From the NCBI GenBank assembly GCA_027924645.1, contig BSBN01001225.1:14278001-14342000 (forward strand): a DNA stretch of 64,000 bases. The letters run 5' to 3'. The notes below the pieces were generated by a model. It was not told the origin of the DNA. It worked only from the letters and a program-made list of their open reading frames with translations, and ran no database searches. Each line of letters opens with the position of its first letter. The first letter of the stretch is position 1. Shown one piece after another: positions 12,471-24,573 of this stretch. Source of the DNA: Cunninghamia lanceolata. Its lineage: Eukaryota; Streptophyta; Pinopsida; Cupressales; Cupressaceae. The translations under genes were made by a program, and so were the position numbers.

Positions 12471-14045
12471 CATACACAACACATCAATTAATTGCACATT
12501 TTTCTCTTTGTATTCATGGAGATTCAATCTTGAGGATTAAATATTTTTCTACACTAACATTGTTATGCATGTACAACAATGAATTTGTGTGCATGTATGG
12601 AGGATCATGCTATGTCTAGATGTACATGAAGATCATGAGGCATCATCCAATGTTGTATTTTGGGTATTCTTACTTATTCCATGTTTAATGCATATCTTAA
12701 TATGGATGCATGATTCATTTAGATTCACATGCACACTAAAGTGGAGGCAAAATGTAAGGGATAAAGTGCATACCTACACTTGTACACCTTCATTTTAAAA
12801 ACCACTTTAGGCAGCATTATAAATACATTGTCGTAGTGCTCAATTTGATGTGTTTGGTGCACAAATCAACTACAGTCCTAAACCCATCAACTAAAATATC
12901 CTTATCTAGATCGTCTTAGTTAAGATCTATCTAATCATGTCTCCTCCTATCCTATAATATGTTGCATTATAGTCTTGTCCTTATCTATGGACTGAGTCAT
13001 GCCACATGACCTAGCCAACTTAATTTAAGTTTAAAATCTCCTACTCTCAAAGTTGACTTTTATAGAATTTGATTGTTACCCTATCGATCCAAGTGCCAAA
13101 TATCTCAAGTTGAGAAAATAGAAACATACGTATTTTTAGGTAGTCCTGGGTCATTAGATCAAATCTAAAAAGATTATTGGCATAATTTTGGAATCATTTA
13201 GAAAGTATATAATCACATCTAAAAGCTAGAAATCACATCCTATAAAGAGTACTTGAAGCATATTCGACTACATCTTTAGGCATTGTACATTATTGGTTGG
13301 AGTGTAGATATGGATTTGGTACAACTGCTAAGGGGTTTGACTACTAATAAGGAAGTCCTAGGTCTTCTCTCTATCCTACAAAAATTCCCCTTGTGTTGTC
13401 AACTCAACCTTTTGTTTGACAACCTATAAGAAAGGCACAAACACATTACATAAGGTTGCATCAACAAAAAATATAGTTGTAGTAATAAGACCAAATTGTG
13501 TAGTGTATTCAGTCCCAAACCAAGCTGCATGACATTCATGACTTGGTCCACATCAGTGCACTTTTTGACTAAGATTTCTCACATGTTGTAGATTTAGCAA
13601 TATGGTTCAAATCATCACCAAATTTGCTATACTTGATATGAGCTATTCATTCAAGTAGATTTGATGTCACCATAAGATGTGGCAAGTATTATTGATATTG
13701 GCAAGTTACATAGATTGGTTACACGTTTGGTATCATATTTTCTTAGCACATATCAAATAATCAACTCACAACATGGCACCCCTCTCACTTTTGTATCGAC
13801 ACATGTTCAACTTAAACATTGACCACCTTATCATCACAAACATAGATATTGAGGTGGGTGGAAACCATGCATGGTCTTCAAGAGGACTTGCCACTCTCTT
13901 TGTTGGTGATGCTCCAATATTTCTACCTATGCAATATGAGCAATACATGCAACTTTTGTTTGATGACGTTGTGCCCAATTTTACATACTGAGATTTTGGA
14001 TGAAGTTGCATAGATATGCATGATGTAGTCCCAACCACATGGCAT
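12471..14045. other. Gene-free region
   Basis: Only short open frames with no recognisable motif. The overlapping open frames at 13766-14038 on both strands are mutually exclusive, and neither resembles a known protein. Confidence 0.45.
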
Positions 14046-14262
14046 AATTTGGTCCCAAATCATACAGTATGATTTGATCCCAAACCATACAGTATGATTT
14101 GATCCCAAACTACGTGACAATACAATTTAGTACCAAAACACATGACGTGATTTATTCCCAAACTAGGCCACATGGCACAACTTGATCTGACAATACAATT
14201 TAGTATCAAAACACTTGACGTGATTCATTCCCAAACTAGGCCACGTGGCACAACTTGATCTG
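14046..14262. repeat. Two adjoining tandem repeats (25 bp x3 and 73 bp x2)
   Basis: At 14046-14120 a 25-bp unit containing ATTTGATCCCAAACCATACA occurs three times (starts near 14046, 14071 and 14096). Directly after, a 73-bp unit beginning GACAATACAATTTAG occurs twice (14116 and 14189) with few differences. Both share a TCCCAAAC segment, so the longer unit probably grew from the shorter one. Confidence 0.8.
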
Positions 14263-15027
14263 TACCAATGCAATATCTAAGAGATATTTCTCATTGAACA
14301 CAAATTTTTAATGCAATATCAAATTATAGATCCAAATTATTAGTATAACCTAACAATAAATCATGATCAAAAACTCTATATCAACACATTATTTTAAAAT
14401 AACTAAATGCTGCTTTCTCAATATATGTTTTTTTCATTTAAAAAGCCCACATAAACAAGTGCTCCAAATGCAAACACGCTATTGTTTTCCCATGGGGGTC
14501 CACGGGGACAGACATGCACATTTGTTAATATGATAGTGGGGTTAGTACTAGAAAACGTTAGGACATTGCAAATTTCAAAAGTTAATTTGATAAGGTTGTC
14601 TAGTACAAAACTTAATTCGGTGGAGTTTATCTTTCTGAAGTGCATGACCGTTTGGTGGATGACAAAACAAAACTTAGTCCTGGCCGTGTGAGTGCATTGA
14701 TCATATTCATTGCTCACATGCTCTCCCACAGCATTCTGTCAGCCTTTTTATAACAATAAAACTGACCACTGTATATATCCCTTACACACATTGGTACAAA
14801 GAGAATATACCTCAATAGTAATATACACACCCAAGAGACCAGCAACAGAAATAATTTCATTTATATATGCCTCCTCACACACTCGTGTTTGCACTGCTTT
14901 ATATTTATTTGTGTTGAATATATTTCTTTTCCAGTTCATGTTGAATCTTTTTTTAAGCCCATTTTGATTTGTTTTCCTGATATCTATTCCTTTGCCTTTG
15001 ACATTCACAAGTGTTGTTATATTAGAT
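14263..15027 (+). promoter_or_regulatory. Upstream region of the HLH gene with TATA candidates
   Basis: Two TATATAT motifs lie upstream of the coding start, at 14772-14778 and 14862-14868. Either could direct transcription with a 5' leader of roughly 130-230 nt. No other promoter element was identified with confidence, and the start site cannot be fixed from sequence alone. Confidence 0.35.
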
Positions 15028-15546
15028 ATGGAGAGCTGTGATATGACTGTTAATCAGAAGGTTGTTTTGAGGCCAAGGAGCCTCATGGGTGATTTGTCTG
15101 AGAGTGTGGAACTCGGCCATCTTTTGCAGGCAGTCTTGAAGGCCAAGAAGTTTAGAAAAATGGGTTCTGAGAAAAATGCAGTTTTGGTGAGAGAGAAAGG
15201 GAGAAATATTATCAAGAGGGTTATTGGATTGAAAAAAAGAGCTGCAAGAAGATCAAGATATTATTACAGTCATTGTAGAGTAAGATCAGCAATGGGTAAT
15301 CCAGATCATAATTATAATCATAGTCAGTCACATTGTATATACAGAAGGTTGAAGAAGCTGCAGAGGCTGATTCCTGGTGGCAGGAATATGGGTGTGGATG
15401 TGCTGTTCCAGGAGACTGCTGAGTATATTCTCTTCTTGAAAATGCAAGTCCATTTGTTGCAGACACTCTCCAATTTCTGGAGCACTAACACTAATGTTTC
15501 TCCTCAAGCATTGGGTAATTCCCTCAAATCAGTTAATGATTCCTGA
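15028..15546 (+). CDS. Atypical bHLH (HLH) transcription regulator, PAR1/UPBEAT1/IBH1-like
   Basis: The ATG at 15028 opens a 172-codon single-exon frame ending in TGA. An in-frame TTG lies 36 nt upstream but ATG is the expected plant start. Helix 1 is near residues 105-117 (RRLKKLQRLIPGG), the loop is RNMG, and helix 2 is near 123-148, including DVLFQETAEYILFLKMQV. This matches the HLH signature of plant PAR1/PAR2, UPBEAT1 and IBH1-type proteins (ϕPGG...VD.LϕQETAEYI). The region before it (residues 54-86) is Arg/Lys-rich but lacks the His-Glu-Arg pattern of DNA-binding bHLHs. Family knowledge suggests a nuclear protein that dimerises with other bHLHs and modulates growth. Residues 78-103 form an unusual Tyr/His/Asn-rich spacer. 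It is the only convincing host gene here. The exact subfamily is not settled. Confidence 0.85.
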   Translation: MESCDMTVNQKVVLRPRSLMGDLSESVELGHLLQAVLKAKKFRKMGSEKNAVLVREKGRNIIKRVIGLKKRAARRSRYYYSHCRVRSAMGNPDHNYNHSQSHCIYRRLKKLQRLIPGGRNMGVDVLFQETAEYILFLKMQVHLLQTLSNFWSTNTNVSPQALGNSLKSVNDS

Positions 15547-15564
15547 TGCATTGTTTTTTTTAAT

Positions 15565-15570
15565 AATAAA
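15565..15570 (+). terminator. Polyadenylation signal of the HLH gene
   Basis: AATAAA lies 19 nt after the stop codon, with T-rich sequence before it and a TGTAGTTGATG element just after. It fits a short plant 3' untranslated region, although plant signals are loose and other AATAAA-like sites exist nearby. Confidence 0.5.
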
Positions 15571-17426
15571 TGTAGTTGATGTCAGTCTAAGGATCTTGAA
15601 GAAGAAATAGGAAGAATTAGTGGTGTCTGTACAACACTATGACTGAAGATGTATAAGGTTTCACCTGATTGCATCCATGCATTTAGGTCACCTGTATGCA
15701 ACTCCATACTTTCTTTTTGGGAAATGTAAAATTTATTACAGATTGGAGGAAGGCTTGCACAGTCTATATTCATGAATGTTCTATTGTTCTATAACTTCTG
15801 GTGCAACGTGGCCTAAGACAATTAGTGTTTACAATGTGTACTAACTCTGTAAGTTCATGAAATCACAAAATATCTCTTACAAAGATTTGGTTTAATTTTA
15901 GGGGGGGACTGAGCATATGTTTGGATTCAGTTTACACCATTGGCATTGTGGTGCAGGAAATATTTCCTGCCTTCCATTTGAGAAAATTACAGGAAATGTT
16001 TTAAGATCTGCAGCTAGCAACTACAAGTTTTCTTCTGGTCAAGCATGTATAGTTAACTACATAGCTACTAATCTGTTTAGGGAACTTATATTAAAAGAAA
16101 GTAGAGATTCCCACAACCTGGAATATTAATGTAATTGTAGCTACTGGTCCATGGACTAATATGGACCTGGGTTCGGTTGTATTTATTCATCATTTACATG
16201 TCTCTACTAAGTTCTAGGTTTTATTAATAATTATTTATCATTTAACTCTCTTTAATGGATTGTTTGTTTGTTATTTTTTACAATTGTAATTAGTTTAAAT
16301 TATTGATACTAGATTTATTGAGTTACAATTAAATTTATGATTAGATAATGTGTAAGATATTTGTTCTTATTATTGGACAGTAACATTCAAACAAATCATA
16401 AATTTTTAATTCTATATTTTATAATCTAATTGTTTTATATCTCTTTAAAAAAATAAATATCAACTTTGTTTAGATTTTAAAAATTATATATACATATTGG
16501 ACTGTAGGCAAATCTAACTTTCATAGTTAATACTTTTAAGTTAAAGTTTTAAATTTTCTTGATTTTTGAGTTGAATGTATATTTCTTGATTATATCATAA
16601 TCTGCTTAATATAATAACAAAGATGCTAAGTATTTATATGATTCAATTGTTAAAAAACTTAATTCTTTAAAATAATTCAAAAAATTTAAAGGTAAATAAC
16701 TTTAAAACTCAACACCATTTTACATTTATAATATCAACTTTAAATAGTACCATACTGAAGATATGATATTTTCACAGTCCATGAGATGAATTGAAGAGCT
16801 TCTGGTTAAAAATTCTATATAGCTTTTTTTTCATCATACTATCAGAAAGAGTACCTGATTCATTTGTACAGCTACAACCTAAGTAGTAGCTAAAAAACAT
16901 TAAAATTGATTTGTCCATTTGTATGAGTCAACTTGTACAATTCCTGAAAAATAAAAAAATGTTTACCTTGTACAAATTAGCCCTCATAAATAAACCTATG
17001 CAATTATTTAATCATAAAGCATTTTGGGTGGTTGCTTATGGACGGTGCCTTGCATTTAAAAACACTATTGTTTTCATCCTTGTTTGATGGTATCCAAGTA
17101 ACATCTTAACATTGAGTAGAATCTAAGTTAAAAGTGGTAATCGTACCATTGATAGTTGTAAATGTAGATACATAGCTAAATACAAATAGCTCTTACTCTT
17201 TATTTCGTCATGCAGTATTGATGAACATCCAACTATTATCTTTTATAGATGATATTGTTTTTATAAACAGTAAGTCATATATATAGTTTGTTGTTTATGT
17301 CATGTTTTACATGTAGGTGAGAGGACTCAGTAGGTGTATAACTTAGCTTCATCTATTTCAAGCTTTTAAATAGTATATTAATTTTTCACTTTTGAGCATC
17401 AATGATGTAGTCACATGGGTAGTTGA
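15571..17426. other. Gene-free AT-rich region
   Basis: Downstream flank of the HLH gene. Strongly AT-rich from about 16130. The 70-codon open frame at 15917-16129 has no recognisable motif. No element ends were seen. Confidence 0.5.
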
Positions 17427-17604
17427 GTTGTCTAAAAACACCCTCAAAAAAGTTAAACCAAAATATGTTGCATTAGTTATATCTTCATTAGGTTGTCTAA
17501 AAACACCCTAATAAAAGTAAGACCAAAATATGTTGCATTAGTTATGTCTTCGTTAGGTTGTCTAAAAACACCCTAATAAAAGTAAGACAAAAATATGTAC
17601 ATCA
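17427..17604. repeat. 65-bp tandem repeat, about 2.7 copies
   Basis: Units start with GTTGTCTAAAAACACCCT at 17427, 17492 and 17557, an exact 65-bp period. The second and third units are nearly identical and the first differs at several positions. The third unit breaks off after AAAATATGT. Confidence 0.85.
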
Positions 17605-19187
17605 AATTATGTATTACTGATTCTGTTAGGGGTCACCATGGATGTCACTTGTGAAAATGGATACTTTGTCTATTTTTAAGTAAAAATGATAATAACTACC
17701 ATTGCTTAGCATTACGAGAAATGGGTAAAAGTATTGAAAATAAAGGGCCATTGTTGTGCTGCATTATAAAGGTTATTGGAGTGCATTCATCTATTGCATC
17801 CTTTCCCCTAGTTGTATTTCTATTGTACAAGTTTTGTCATCTACTTTATAATGTTATTTGTATACTTATTCTTACTTAAACATTCTCAGAATTTTAGTTC
17901 TTCATTGTTCTTTTGGTTGCTTATTTTATTATAATTAACATTGTTAAATAAAAAAACAAAAACATTATCTCAAGCTTTTTAAATTTAAATTTAGTATTGC
18001 AAATTACTAACAATAGTAATTAAAGTTTATTGCTCATTACATGAAAACCATAATATAATGTCATTGATGGTTTAAATGGTAGACACAAAAATATCATATC
18101 CACCTCATAATATTGAAAAGCAAAATAAACCTTCCTTAAGGGGTTAACCTAGATTAATAAAGCAAATAAAATCAAATAAGTACAATTAGATTAGATTAAT
18201 AAAATATGATAGTTGAGATTGGTAAATTGATATTTATACTTTGGAAAGAATAATATAGATGATGATATTTAGCTCGATAACCAAAGAATGAAGGTCAAAT
18301 AGATGAGATTTTGGAATTTCTCTGATGTCAAACTTGGTAATAGTGCCTCTCTATCAATAAGAGCTACATGTAAATCTATGTTAGATATCTATTCTATTAG
18401 AGAACAAGTTAAAGGGTCCAAGGTGAATTTGTGACTAAAGATCTATATTTGAACTCCAAATTCATCCTCACAACTAGTGATGCTTTACTTTACAATTTCA
18501 CCTAATGTGTGACCTTTTATTGTGTTCTTCCTAAATATTTGTGGACTTAACAATAATAAAAATATTTTAAGATTTGTTGATTAGTCGTGCATGGAGACAA
18601 GTTCTCCTAGATCAATCCCTAGAAATTGAACAAGATAAAAAACAATAGGCAAGCTCCTAAGTATGAATATTCTTTATTTTTTTATTGCACCAAATTGAAA
18701 TGTGTTGCTATTGATTACTTCAATGCTTTATAATTCTTGATTAGGAGATGAACTCTTGATTATTAGAATGAATGCATTTAATGTCTTTAAATACTAGCAC
18801 ATAGCATCAAATTATGCCAAACATACGTTTAGTTGGCTCAAGGTATAAGGGTGAAGAGGGCTAGCCAACTAATTTTGAATTTTGAGTTTGAAAATGGAAG
18901 GGGATAAATTTCCAACCATGAGGTCACCTTGCAACTATAGACTTATCTCAAAATGGCATAATAGTCAAATCTAGGTGGCATACAACTAAACGGAGGTAGT
19001 TTCATAGATATGTGTGATAAGGTGGATAAGAAAAATGTACAAGTGATTGTGTATAAATGGATAGGGTAGAGCTAGGTGTATAGGGATATGTGTGTGTAAA
19101 TGGATAAAAAGATAAGGGAATGAGCCCAACTTCACACAAGATTGTGTCATTTGTTACTATGTACATGTGTTGGAAAAGATTACCTCA
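17605..19187. other. Gene-free AT-rich region
   Basis: No gene or element recognised. This forms the left flank of the LTR called next. Confidence 0.5.
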
Positions 19188-20434
19188 TGTTATGTAGAAA
19201 AAGGGGGTTGATGGGATTGATAGATGATTTAGTTAGATCCTCCTTTCACTACACACATTCAAGGACATTTAACCGAGTTGAGTCACAACTTCTGCAAGAG
19301 GATTCATCTACAGGTCAGTTGTCACTTGTAATGATAGGGAAATTTGGAATTGATTGATTAATGTGTTAATTTAAGCTCAATTATGCTCAAAACCCTAATT
19401 ATACAAAATCGTGAATAAAAAGATGAATTCTGACAAATGCTCACACACAAAGATGCTAAATGAAGATTAGATACATACCAAATTTCAAAGTTTGGAATCC
19501 TAAAAAGTTGGGGGCAAAGGGACTAGCACCCAAGTCCAAGGTAGTATTTTTTTTTAGTGTTTCCAGACCTTTTTCTACTACTGATTATCACTGTTCCAGA
19601 GATTTCTAGCTCTACAAACCCGGAGGGCAAAGGGACTAGTGCCCAAGCCCTGATAGTGCTCTTCTCTGCCTTTTTTCATCAGATCCAGGATCCTTATGTT
19701 CTACAACAGTCCTCTGCAACTTCACTCTTCAAGATCTAACCCCTGTCACCTGCAATCACAAGGAGAGGGGTTGGGGGTTGTGGTGTTTAGGAGCTTTCCA
19801 TGGTCACGCTCTGAAATGGCATTCAAGCCTTCTAACACCGTTGTTAGATAGAGAGTGCATATCCTTGCATGACAGAGGTGAAAACAAATTGATAAATGAT
19901 TGACTGAAGCACAAATAGATATCACCTCAGAGGTGTATCTCACAAATAGATGAAGATCTTTCACAACATGAGAAGATGAAGCCAAATCTGTAATAACAAA
20001 CACAACAACAACACAAATATGTTCTGCAACACAATGAATGCTTTGAATTCTCTAAAATCATAAGTTCACCAAAATATCATAATCATATTCTAGTTTTCAA
20101 ATGAAGTCCTCAACATGCTTATATATGCATTCTCGCTATAATTTCATAATTCAAACTTGAGATGTCAGCAAAGAGCACCTTTAATGGTAACTTTACTGAC
20201 ATTGAAATTTGGGACCCCACCAAAATAGGGTAGGGAAAGGGCGTGAGCGCCCAAGCCTTGGGACCTATTTTGGGTCAGGATCTAAGCTCTACAATGTCCC
20301 TTATGTCCCATTTGTCAGGGGTTTCAAGGCATTTTGTCTCGGGATTCAATTCTAATATGTATGATGAAAATTAAGGGACCTGAGAGCTAAACTTAGGAGG
20401 TAAATGTCCTAGGGGGACATTTTATGACATAACA
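19188..20434 (-). mobile_element. Probable 3' LTR of a gag-only Gypsy element (element I)
   Basis: The right boundary is well supported: ...ACATAACA ends at 20434 and is followed at once by a polypurine tract on the minus strand. The left boundary is a candidate. TGTTATGT at 19188 is an exact inverted match to ACATAACA at the right end, giving an LTR of about 1247 bp with 8-bp inverted ends. An alternative TGTTA start lies near 19365. Two similar motifs (GGGCAAAGGGACTAG followed by GCCCAAG-type text) occur at about 19510 and 19625. No 5' LTR copy is present in the window. Confidence 0.4.
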
Positions 20435-20449
20435 TTGAGCCCCCACTTT
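20435..20449 (-). other. Polypurine tract of element I
   Basis: On the minus strand this reads AAAGTGGGGGCTCAA and abuts the LTR start TGTTATGTC. That is the expected position for plus-strand DNA priming, and it fixes the element orientation as minus. Confidence 0.6.
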
Positions 20450-22869
20450 ATTGCATGTATGATCTTACAACCGATACATGCATTAAAGTATGGTCAAAAC
20501 ACAACAAACATGCTAGACACTTGAAGCTAATGCATACACAAAGATTGAGGAACTATTTATAGCCCCCAGTCTCAGGTAGACATTAGAGAAAACACATTGT
20601 AGACACATGAAACATAATGAAGATAGTAACAGACATGCAAAACATGGAGAAGACAGTAACAGGCACGCAAGACATAGAGAAGACAGTATTGAAGACATGC
20701 AAAACACGATGAATACAGTGATATAATTTTTCATTTTCATATATAAATGCATGGAAATAAAAATTGCAACACACAACCCAAAGAATGTAGGGGAGACTCA
20801 TCGCCACACTCTTTATACTACACCAAGGGGAGAAAACATGCCATACAAAACCCAAGCATATGGGAGACTTATCGCCACACCCTTTACACTACGCGAGGGG
20901 GAAAACATGCCATACAAAACCCAAGCATAGGGGGGACTCATCGCCACACCCTTTACACTACATGAGGGGGAAAACACACGGAAGACACAAGCATCGTATA
21001 GCATGCCAAAGACATACTAGATACATATTAAACATGACAAACAAGGTGATGGAAGGAGCTTATTGCTAAGTTCCCAGCATCTCAAACACACTCCATGCAC
21101 ACCTGACGGTTGGGCTTACGCTACAACAACCGCCAAAGACACACTTAAGGGAGGATAGTTTCATATCCAACCCCACCTCCAAAAAGGACTTTTAAAATAA
21201 AAGGATGTGCAGTAGCTTAAGAGATACACCATCTCCACCTCCGTAGAGGACTTTTGAATAAAAGGATATGCATGATATCTTGCCTCTACAGAGGGCTTTC
21301 TTTGATTGCAATATAGAATAAAGATGTGCATTCATGCTGGAGATACAACATCCTACCTTCACATAGGGTTTACAAACACACTTCGTTAGTATCAAAATTA
21401 TTAGATAGATTACCTTATATATGCCCCACCTTAAGGTGGTTGATGTCGTGTACCGATATCAAGCACGTTAAGGTAGAGAGAAAACACACAAGGGAACAAG
21501 AGCTTTCATAAAACCCATGCCTCCAAAGGTGACATGTTCACAATCATCGGATGTTCCCACAATCATCGAATGTTCCCACAAACACATCTTAAAATCTAAG
21601 AAAAACATGAAAGCTATGCATGAAAACAAAGAACACAAGGCTACACAAACGAGTTCAAATCTGAGTATAGCTATTGGGCTTATACTGTAGGCATCTCAAA
21701 ACCGAGTGTAACAACAAGGTGAGACACCAAAATAAAACAAAGTACATGGAGCAGATGCATTGTTATGATTTGTTAGCAAAGATAAAGAAAGCATCAAACA
21801 TCACACGAAGTGATTCTACTAGCCAAGCGTCGGATATATAAATCAACCCCATCTTCATGTATAGACTAGGTCCATTTTTTCTTTGCTTGCTGAAGGGACA
21901 CACAGTCCATATCAGTTAGTTGTTTATTTTTCGTCATCCACCGACTAGATAGAATCACTAGAAGAAGGTAAACAATAAAATGAGAGAGGAGAACAAGTGT
22001 CTTAGGAACAATCACGTAGGAGGATGCCCCTAGGTCATCAACCACAACACTATGCGCCTAAGACACAACACATAACAATGAAATAGAGGAGAGGCAAGAT
22101 AGAAGAATGATGAAACAAATAGAAGAATGGTCACAACAGATGTGGTGTCCTGGTATCCTTAACCTTACAAGAGTATCAAGGGTCATCCAAGGAGGCCTAA
22201 ACAACACATAACACATCATAGGGAAACACAACACAAGGGGGGAGGCCACATAAATGAGAAAATAATGCTACGACATAAGTGATCACCAGGGTTAGAAATA
22301 CTTACCTATTGTTAAGAAGTTCTTGAACTTGTGAGCATCTTAGAGAAGTGTTCCATCAAGTTCTATAAAAAGTGTGAATAGTTTGCATTCGTTTGATTCA
22401 TATTTTCAAGATGACCAATCAGTGTTTGTCTCTCAAATCATTGTATATTCAAAATCTTATGTTGCTTGTGAGGAGAGGAATCATTACTATTTCCTACTAA
22501 TGATAATCATCTTGTTCTTTTCTGATCCTTTGATCTCTTGTTAATCTTTTGGTAGCAAAATGGGGTATCTTCCACCATGTCATCCTTTCCTTGTATCATT
22601 ATATTTTGTCCTGGTTGTTCAACTTGTATATCTTGTGCATCTTGGTTAACTCCCGATCCTTGAAAGGATAACAACGGAGGAACCTCAACATAAATACCTT
22701 TTCCTCATGGATGAGGTGAATTTGCAATTTTCTCCTTATCCACTTCTCTCATACCCACTATTTCATCATAATCCAAATAGTCGTCTTCCACTTCTACTAT
22801 ATTTTGTTCCATCATATTGTTCTGGTTATGTCTAGGAAATGGATTAGTAAAGATTTGTAAATTTTGATT
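20450..22869 (-). mobile_element. Internal non-coding part of element I, no pol recognised
   Basis: This lies between gag and the polypurine tract, where pol would be expected in a complete Gypsy element. No protease, reverse transcriptase, RNase H or integrase motif was seen in any minus-strand frame. Within it, 20790-20987 is a tandem repeat of about 70 bp, 2.7 copies, marked by GACTCATCGCCACACCCTTT (landmarks 20795, 20866 and 20935). Short frames here are interrupted and unrecognised. Confidence 0.5.
20790..20987. repeat. About 70-bp tandem repeat inside element I
   Basis: Three successive copies of GACTCATCGCCACAC, then CTTTACACTAC, then GAGGGGGAAAACATGCCATA, with periods of 71 and 69 bp. 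The last copy diverges after AAAACA. Confidence 0.85.
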
Positions 22870-24570
22870 CAGAGGGGCAACCAACTTATTCCATTGTCAT
22901 TCACACCAGTTACTTGTATCACATTCGAATCGATGAGGTCTTGAATTTCATGTATAAGTTGCATATATTGTTCAATATCATGCCCTTATTGCCGATGATA
23001 ATGACAAAAAGCATTAGCATCGAAGTGAGGTCCTTGTATTCTACTAGTATCCAATGGTTTGATCAGTGGAAGCTTCAAGAGATTATTACTCACTACTTGA
23101 TTCATGATAGAATGTAAGGAGTTAGATATTGGAGAGAATTGTCTTTGCTATTATCGATATTAAAACGGTTCCCTCTTCAAATTAGGGATAGCAGACACTT
23201 GTGAAAAGTTATTTGAATTATATCCATTAACCCTGATGAAACTCTTATTATTCCTTTTAAAGTTCTTTTGTGAAGGTCCATTTGTGGATTGACCAACTTG
23301 ATCCGATGAGTTTTGGTTTTCATACTGACTAGACGAAAGTTGGTAATCATGAAGGGCTATGCATAGATGTTGAAAAGAATTATACTTCATCAAGAGGATC
23401 TTATCACAGATGTTAGGTTGTAGATTTGTAATAAATACCTTCTAAACATCCTCATCATTCATCTGGTATTAAATTTGTGCATAAATAGCTTGATATCGAC
23501 TAATAGCCTCGGTTAACTTCTCTTTCAGACCTTGTTTGCAATGAACTAAATCAATCAAAGAGACTTGAGATCCAATGTTTTATTGAAAATGTTGTAAAAA
23601 TTGATCAACTAGCTATGAGAAAGAGTGTATTGAAGTTGGAGGCAAAGATAAAAACCATTCCAAAGCAGTATCTTTGAGAGATCGCGGGAAGAGTTTCACT
23701 AGCAAGTCCTCTTCAAAGAAGAAATCACTACACATAGCCATGAATGTTGCCACATGAGTATTAGGATCACCTTTTCCACCATATTTTTCAAAGCGAGGAG
23801 TTTCAAACTTGTCAGGCATATGAGTTCTTAAGATTGCAAAAGATAGAGGATTTCAAACATGATATGTTGGTAAATTAGGTTGAGAGGAATTTGTCAAGTT
23901 TGTCACCTTTTGTTGTAAAGAGGTCATGCTTTGCAAGAGTTGGTTTAAGAGGGCATCATTAGGAGATGTCGTTTGAGAATTTTAGAAGCCATGTTCATGA
24001 AATTTTGAGGAGATTAGTTGTGAGTGTTTACAAACGGTGGTTGAGAATAATTGTAAGTGCTAGGTGGTTTGGAATAAGTGGTAGTGAAAGGTGATTGAGA
24101 GTGAGTGGGATGAAGAGGTGGTTGAGAGTGATTATTCATAAAAGAAGTCACCCTAGGTGGTTGGTTTTGATAGTTGAATCCCACAGCCATGTAATTTTGT
24201 GAATTATTTCCATTAGATACTCCAATACTAGTGGTAGCATTACTACAAGCATGTGCATTAGTAGTTAGAATTGATGATGCAAAAGTAGACATTCTAGTAG
24301 TCAGTATAAGTGCTGATACTTGTGTATGAGTCAGTGATGACATGTTATTAATAACATTATGATGCACTATATTCACTAAGCCTGGAAGCAATATGTTAAC
24401 ACCATCTTGTCCTTCTTTTAACAACTCTCTTATATTATGAACCACAGGTACAACTTCTTTTGTTATCCTTTTATTTTCCATAAATGCTTGAAAATCAGCT
24501 AGTTTTTTTTATCAAGTTTGTTTATTTTCTCATCAGGTACATGTGTTATCACATTAATAGGGTCCTCAAC
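22870..24570 (-). pseudogene. Ty3/Gypsy gag (element I), broken
   Basis: Read on the minus strand, open blocks at 24481-24014, 23819-23613 and 23393-23160 form one decayed gag. The first is rich in Pro, Ser, Gln and Asn. The second has the Retrotrans_gag signature: FETPRFEKYGGKGDP, then FPRSLKDTALEWFLSLPP. Downstream, near 23030-22880, is a knuckle-like motif CHYHRQ-stop-GHDIEQY, where the family normally has C..H...GHDTE.C, so both a stop and a Cys-to-Tyr change are present. The upstream end is cut at the LTR starting about 24574. Gag would form the capsid of the virus-like particle. There is no neighbouring pol, so the element would have depended on proteins supplied elsewhere. Confidence 0.7.
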
Positions 24571-24573
24571 TAT

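Noticed and set aside
14418..14729. 103-codon minus-strand open frame upstream of the HLH gene
   Set aside because: No known motif. An overlapping plus-strand frame is equally open, and it lies in the presumed promoter region.
17427..17604. CRISPR-like spaced repeat
   Set aside because: The repeats are directly tandem with a constant 65-bp period and no unique spacers, in plant nuclear DNA.
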